A DNA stretch of 24,817 nt from the NCBI GenBank assembly GCA_013152215.1, contig JAADGT010000374.1:1-24817 (forward strand). The letters run 5' to 3'. A model generated the notes under the pieces. That model was not told the origin of the DNA. It did no database searches and saw nothing but the letters and a program-made list of their open reading frames with translations. Shown here one piece after another: positions 22,929 through 24,817 of this stretch. Source of the stretch: Deltaproteobacteria bacterium (GTDB lineage Bacteria; Desulfobacterota; Deferrisomatia; Deferrisomatales; Deferrisomataceae). The translations under genes and the position numbers were made by a program. The number at the start of each line of letters is the position of its first letter. The first letter of the stretch is position 1.

Positions 22929-23025
22929 ACCAACGAACGGCCCCACACCCCACATGGACCGTTCGCCGAGCCTCCTATCGCGAGGCCTCTTCCCCCAGCC
23001 CCCGTTCCCCCGGGGGCTTCTTTTT
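22929..23025 (+). ncRNA. Candidate sigma-54-dependent small RNA (~97 nt)
   Basis: The predicted transcript runs from the -24/-12 promoter start (~22929) to the T-run of an intrinsic terminator (23021-23025). It can fold a 7-bp stem CGAACGG (22935-22941) / CCGTTCG (22959-22965), possibly a short CCTC/GAGG stem, and the terminator stem. The only in-frame ATG (22954) has no Shine-Dalgarno and gives a 27-codon-plus Pro/Leu-rich frame running through the terminator, so a peptide is unlikely. No known RNA family was recognised. Expression is inferred from promoter and terminator only. Confidence 0.5.
22997..23025 (+). terminator. Intrinsic terminator after the sigma-54 promoter
   Basis: An 8-bp stem AGCCCCCG / CGGGGGCT around TTCCCC, followed by TTCTTTTT. 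It faces right, away from bamA, and lies only about 70-95 nt after the predicted sigma-54 start. Confidence 0.85.
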
Positions 23026-23036
23026 GTCTATGCTCG

Positions 23037-23150
23037 GCGGGCCTTCGGCCCGCTGGGCGGCTAGGCTGGCAGGCGGCCGGGCGGCTCTGCGCGGCGAGCC
23101 AAGGAGCCGAACCCGGCTCTCCGGCAGGCCTCTTGCCCCTCTGCACAGGG
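23037..23150. repeat. Hairpin, GC octamers and half MITE copy between the sRNA candidate and mqnA
   Basis: GCGGGCC-TTC-GGCCCGC (23037-23053) is the inverted form of the common hairpin. It is followed by 8-bp GC-rich units (GCTGGGCG, GCTAGGCT, GGCAGGCG, GCCGGGCG) up to about 23084. 23089-23137 resembles the right part of the MITE-like element (GGCGAGCCAAGGAGCCG onward). The hairpin could also serve as an end for mqnA transcripts from the right, though no T-run follows on that strand. Confidence 0.7.
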
Positions 23151-23178
23151 GTCCAGTGGCTTTGAACGCAACTCGGTA

Positions 23179-23997
23179 TCAGGCCGGCGTTTCCACCGGT
23201 AGGGGGGTGAGGTCCGGCACGCGGGGGAGAAGGCCCAGGGCGACGACCGCTTCGGCGAACCGCCTCAGTCCCTCACGGTGCCAGGCGGTGAGGTCGTAAG
23301 AGATGGTCTGCCAGTAGGAGAGGAGGGCGCCCTCGCCCATCCACGTGGCCTCGGGGGCCTGTCGGGCGAGGGTGGGAAAGCTCCGGTAGGCCCGCTGGCG
23401 GGCTTCGATCAGGGCCCGGTAGACCCGGCGCACCTCGTCCGGGCACCGGGCGAACGCGTCGCGCCGGCAGATCCACAGGGCGAACACGAACGGGGTGCCG
23501 GTGGCGCGGTACCACAGCTCGCCCAGGTCGTAGAGGTGGGGCCACCCCCCGGACCGGGCCTCCCGGAGGGCCCGGTCCCCGATCCAGAGCACGGCCTCAC
23601 AGTCCTTCGAAGGCTCGCAGTACCGGGGGGAGAGACCCAGGCGTCCCTCCAGGAGCACCCGCAGCAGCCAGACCGAGGTGGCCGAGGCCGGGGAGAGCCC
23701 GACCCGCCGCTCCCCCAGGGCATCCAGGGGCACCCGGCTGAACAGGAGCACCGAGGCCACCGTGCCGATGGAGGAGATCGACAGATCCGGCAGGAATCCG
23801 TAGAGCTCGGGCCGGGCCAGGTACTCGGCCGATGAGGACGGGGCCAGGTCCACCTCCCCCTCCCGAAGGAGGCGGTTGAGCTCGGTGGGCACCCCCTCCA
23901 CGAACTCCACCCCCGAAAGCCCCAGCTCCTCCAGGGCCAGGTACAGGGGCGTGCAGTTGGCGAACCCGATCCTCCCCACCCGCAGGGGCCGGCTCAC
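23179..23997 (-). CDS. mqnA: Chorismate dehydratase MqnA (futalosine menaquinone pathway)
   Basis: A 272-aa MqnA/MqnD-family protein with a periplasmic-binding-protein fold. MqnA removes water from chorismate to give 3-(1-carboxyvinyloxy)benzoate, the first step of the futalosine route to menaquinone. The N-terminus LRVGRIGFANCTPLY and the substrate-loop segments GEVDLAPSSSAEY, SIGTVASVLLFS and LSPASATSVWLLRVLL are typical of MqnA; MqnD has a different layout. The chosen start is GTG at 23997-23995, which overlaps the Nudix stop (GTGA); the frame continues upstream only as a shadow of the Nudix gene. The protein indicates menaquinone-based respiration. Confidence 0.9.
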   Translation of the reverse strand: MSRPLRVGRIGFANCTPLYLALEELGLSGVEFVEGVPTELNRLLREGEVDLAPSSSAEYLARPELYGFLPDLSISSIGTVASVLLFSRVPLDALGERRVGLSPASATSVWLLRVLLEGRLGLSPRYCEPSKDCEAVLWIGDRALREARSGGWPHLYDLGELWYRATGTPFVFALWICRRDAFARCPDEVRRVYRALIEARQRAYRSFPTLARQAPEATWMGEGALLSYWQTISYDLTAWHREGLRRFAEAVVALGLLPRVPDLTPLPVETPA

Positions 23998-24542
23998 GGC
24001 TCCCCCCCTCGGGCCGCGGCCCGCAGCAGCGCGACCACCGTCTTGGCGTCCCTGAGCTCCCCTCGAACCGCCCGGTCGACCGCCTCGGCGAACTCCCACC
24101 AGTGCACCTCGATCCACTCGTGGAGGCCGTGGGCGGTGGGCACCGGCTCCAGATCTCGGGCCAGGAACAGGTGCACCTCCTCGTCGCAGAACCCGGGCGT
24201 GGGCAGCACCGATCCCAGGCTCTCCCATCTTCCGGCCCGCAGGCCCGCCTCCTCTGCCAGCTCCCTCTCGGCCGTGCGGATCGGCTCCTCCCCGGGATCG
24301 AGCTTACCGGCCGGCAGCTCCCACAGCCACCCTCCGGCCGCGTGCCGAAACTGGCGCAGCAGGCAGACCCGGCCGTGGTCGTCCAACGCCACCACCGCAG
24401 CTCCGCCCGGGTGGCGGACCACCTCAAGGAGCAGGGTCCGATCGTCAGGCAGGCGCACCCGCTCGATCCCCAGATCCACCACCCGGCCCCGGTGCACCGG
24501 AACGCGGGTGGACACCTTCTTCGACGCTTTGCTAGAGTTCAT
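23994..24542 (-). CDS. Nudix hydrolase, ADP-ribose pyrophosphatase-like
   Basis: A 182-aa Nudix protein. The Nudix box is complete (G-x5-E-x7-RELAEEAGL, starting GKLDPGEE), giving the metal-binding glutamates. The preceding block LLRQFRHAAGGWLWELPAGKL is typical of the ADP-ribose / NDP-sugar pyrophosphatase branch. It probably hydrolyses ADP-ribose or a related nucleotide sugar in the cytoplasm. The start at 24542 (MNSSKASKK) is chosen over the longer frame from 24608. GAGG lies upstream at a rather long spacing, so the start is not certain. It is translationally coupled to mqnA downstream. Confidence 0.88.
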   Translation of the reverse strand: MNSSKASKKVSTRVPVHRGRVVDLGIERVRLPDDRTLLLEVVRHPGGAAVVALDDHGRVCLLRQFRHAAGGWLWELPAGKLDPGEEPIRTAERELAEEAGLRAGRWESLGSVLPTPGFCDEEVHLFLARDLEPVPTAHGLHEWIEVHWWEFAEAVDRAVRGELRDAKTVVALLRAAARGGEP

Positions 24543-24617
24543 CGGCTGTCCGTCCTCGGGATGCTGGGAGCGCAAGCCTACCCACGCGCCCCGAAAACCG
24601 TCAAGCAAAGGCCTTCA

Positions 24618-24735
24618 CAGTAACTTCGGCTAGGACGCTAGGAGGCTGGGAGGCTAGGAAGCCTAAAAAACATCCGTGATCTCCCAGCGTTCCAAGCATG
24701 TCCACGCCTCTTTGGGCCACCTTACGGTCTCGGGG
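24618..24735. repeat. Octamer array and conserved spacer leading into MITE-like copy C
   Basis: AGTAACTTCGG at 24619-24629 opens the unit. Octamers GGCTAGGA, CGCTAGGA, GGCTGGGA, GGCTAGGA follow (24628-24659). The 'CGTTCCAAGCATG...GCCTCTTTGGG' spacer (24690-24718) and CGGTCTCGG complete the same layout as 6765-6881. Confidence 0.8.
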
Positions 24736-24817
24736 GGCATGGGGCCTGCTGGAGCGCCGGGCGCGGCTCCTTGGCTCGCCGCGCCCCCCGAACATCCGTA
24801 GCTTTGTCGAATTCCAG
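24736..24817. repeat. Dispersed MITE-like repeat, copy C (cut by the window end)
   Basis: Starts GGCATGGGGCCTGCTGGAG and is nearly identical to the first ~80 bp of copy B (6882-6963), in the same orientation, until the window ends within AATTCCAG. Only the left terminal inverted repeat and part of the interior are present. Confidence 0.85.

Noticed and set aside
22954..23036. Short peptide ORF inside the candidate small RNA
   Set aside because: No Shine-Dalgarno, a Pro/Leu-rich product, and the frame runs through the terminator stem.

Overview
This is a GC-rich window whose main content is an anaerobic aromatic-degradation locus: the central benzoyl-CoA pathway. The gene set points to a strictly anaerobic bacterium of the Desulfobacterota / former Deltaproteobacteria. 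The evidence is a tungsten-type class II benzoyl-CoA reductase (BamB-F), a selenocysteine-containing BamF, the BamA/BamQ/BamR ring-opening enzymes, futalosine-pathway MqnA and sigma-54 promoters. The lineage is inferred from gene content and base composition; no rRNA or tRNA gene is visible.

Layout. 1-1254: a small zincin-like metallopeptidase and AdoMet decarboxylase (speD). 1408-3911: behind a near-perfect sigma-54 promoter, two BadF/BcrA/HgdC-type ATPases resembling BzdP and BzdQ of class I benzoyl-CoA reductase, a two-cluster ferredoxin, and an unknown 90-aa Cys protein. The catalytic subunits BzdN/BzdO are absent from the window. 3912-7170: a GNAT - fdhD - GNAT cassette between two inverted copies of a ~255-bp dispersed repeat. 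7288-15610: a second sigma-54 promoter followed by bamB, bamC, bamD, bamE and bamF. bamF is read through an in-frame UGA with a bacterial SECIS-like hairpin. bamG, bamH and bamI do not follow. 15931-22728: thiolase, SDR dehydrogenase, dienoyl-CoA hydratase (bamR/dch), an amidohydrolase and cysteine-hydrolase pair, the alcohol dehydrogenase bamQ/had (frameshifted in this sequence) and bamA/oah, closed by a strong terminator. 22800-23030: a third sigma-54 promoter followed about 100 nt later by an intrinsic terminator, with no convincing ORF between them (candidate small RNA). 23179-24542, minus strand: mqnA and a Nudix hydrolase.

How the genes fit together. BamB-F reduces benzoyl-CoA to the cyclic dienoyl-CoA. 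BamR hydrates it, BamQ oxidises the alcohol, and BamA hydrolyses the ring to 3-hydroxypimelyl-CoA. The SDR and thiolase are well placed to finish beta-oxidation to glutaryl-CoA and acetyl-CoA. FdhD may serve a molybdenum or tungsten enzyme.

The other striking feature is the intergenic DNA. Most gaps of about 100 nt or more hold degenerate tandem arrays with strict 8-bp (TAGCCTTC-like or CCGCCTAG-like) or 7-bp (GACCGAC-like or CTGTCCT-like) periods. Many are joined to a GGGCC-GAA-GGCCC hairpin, and some to a MITE-like element with long imperfect terminal inverted repeats.
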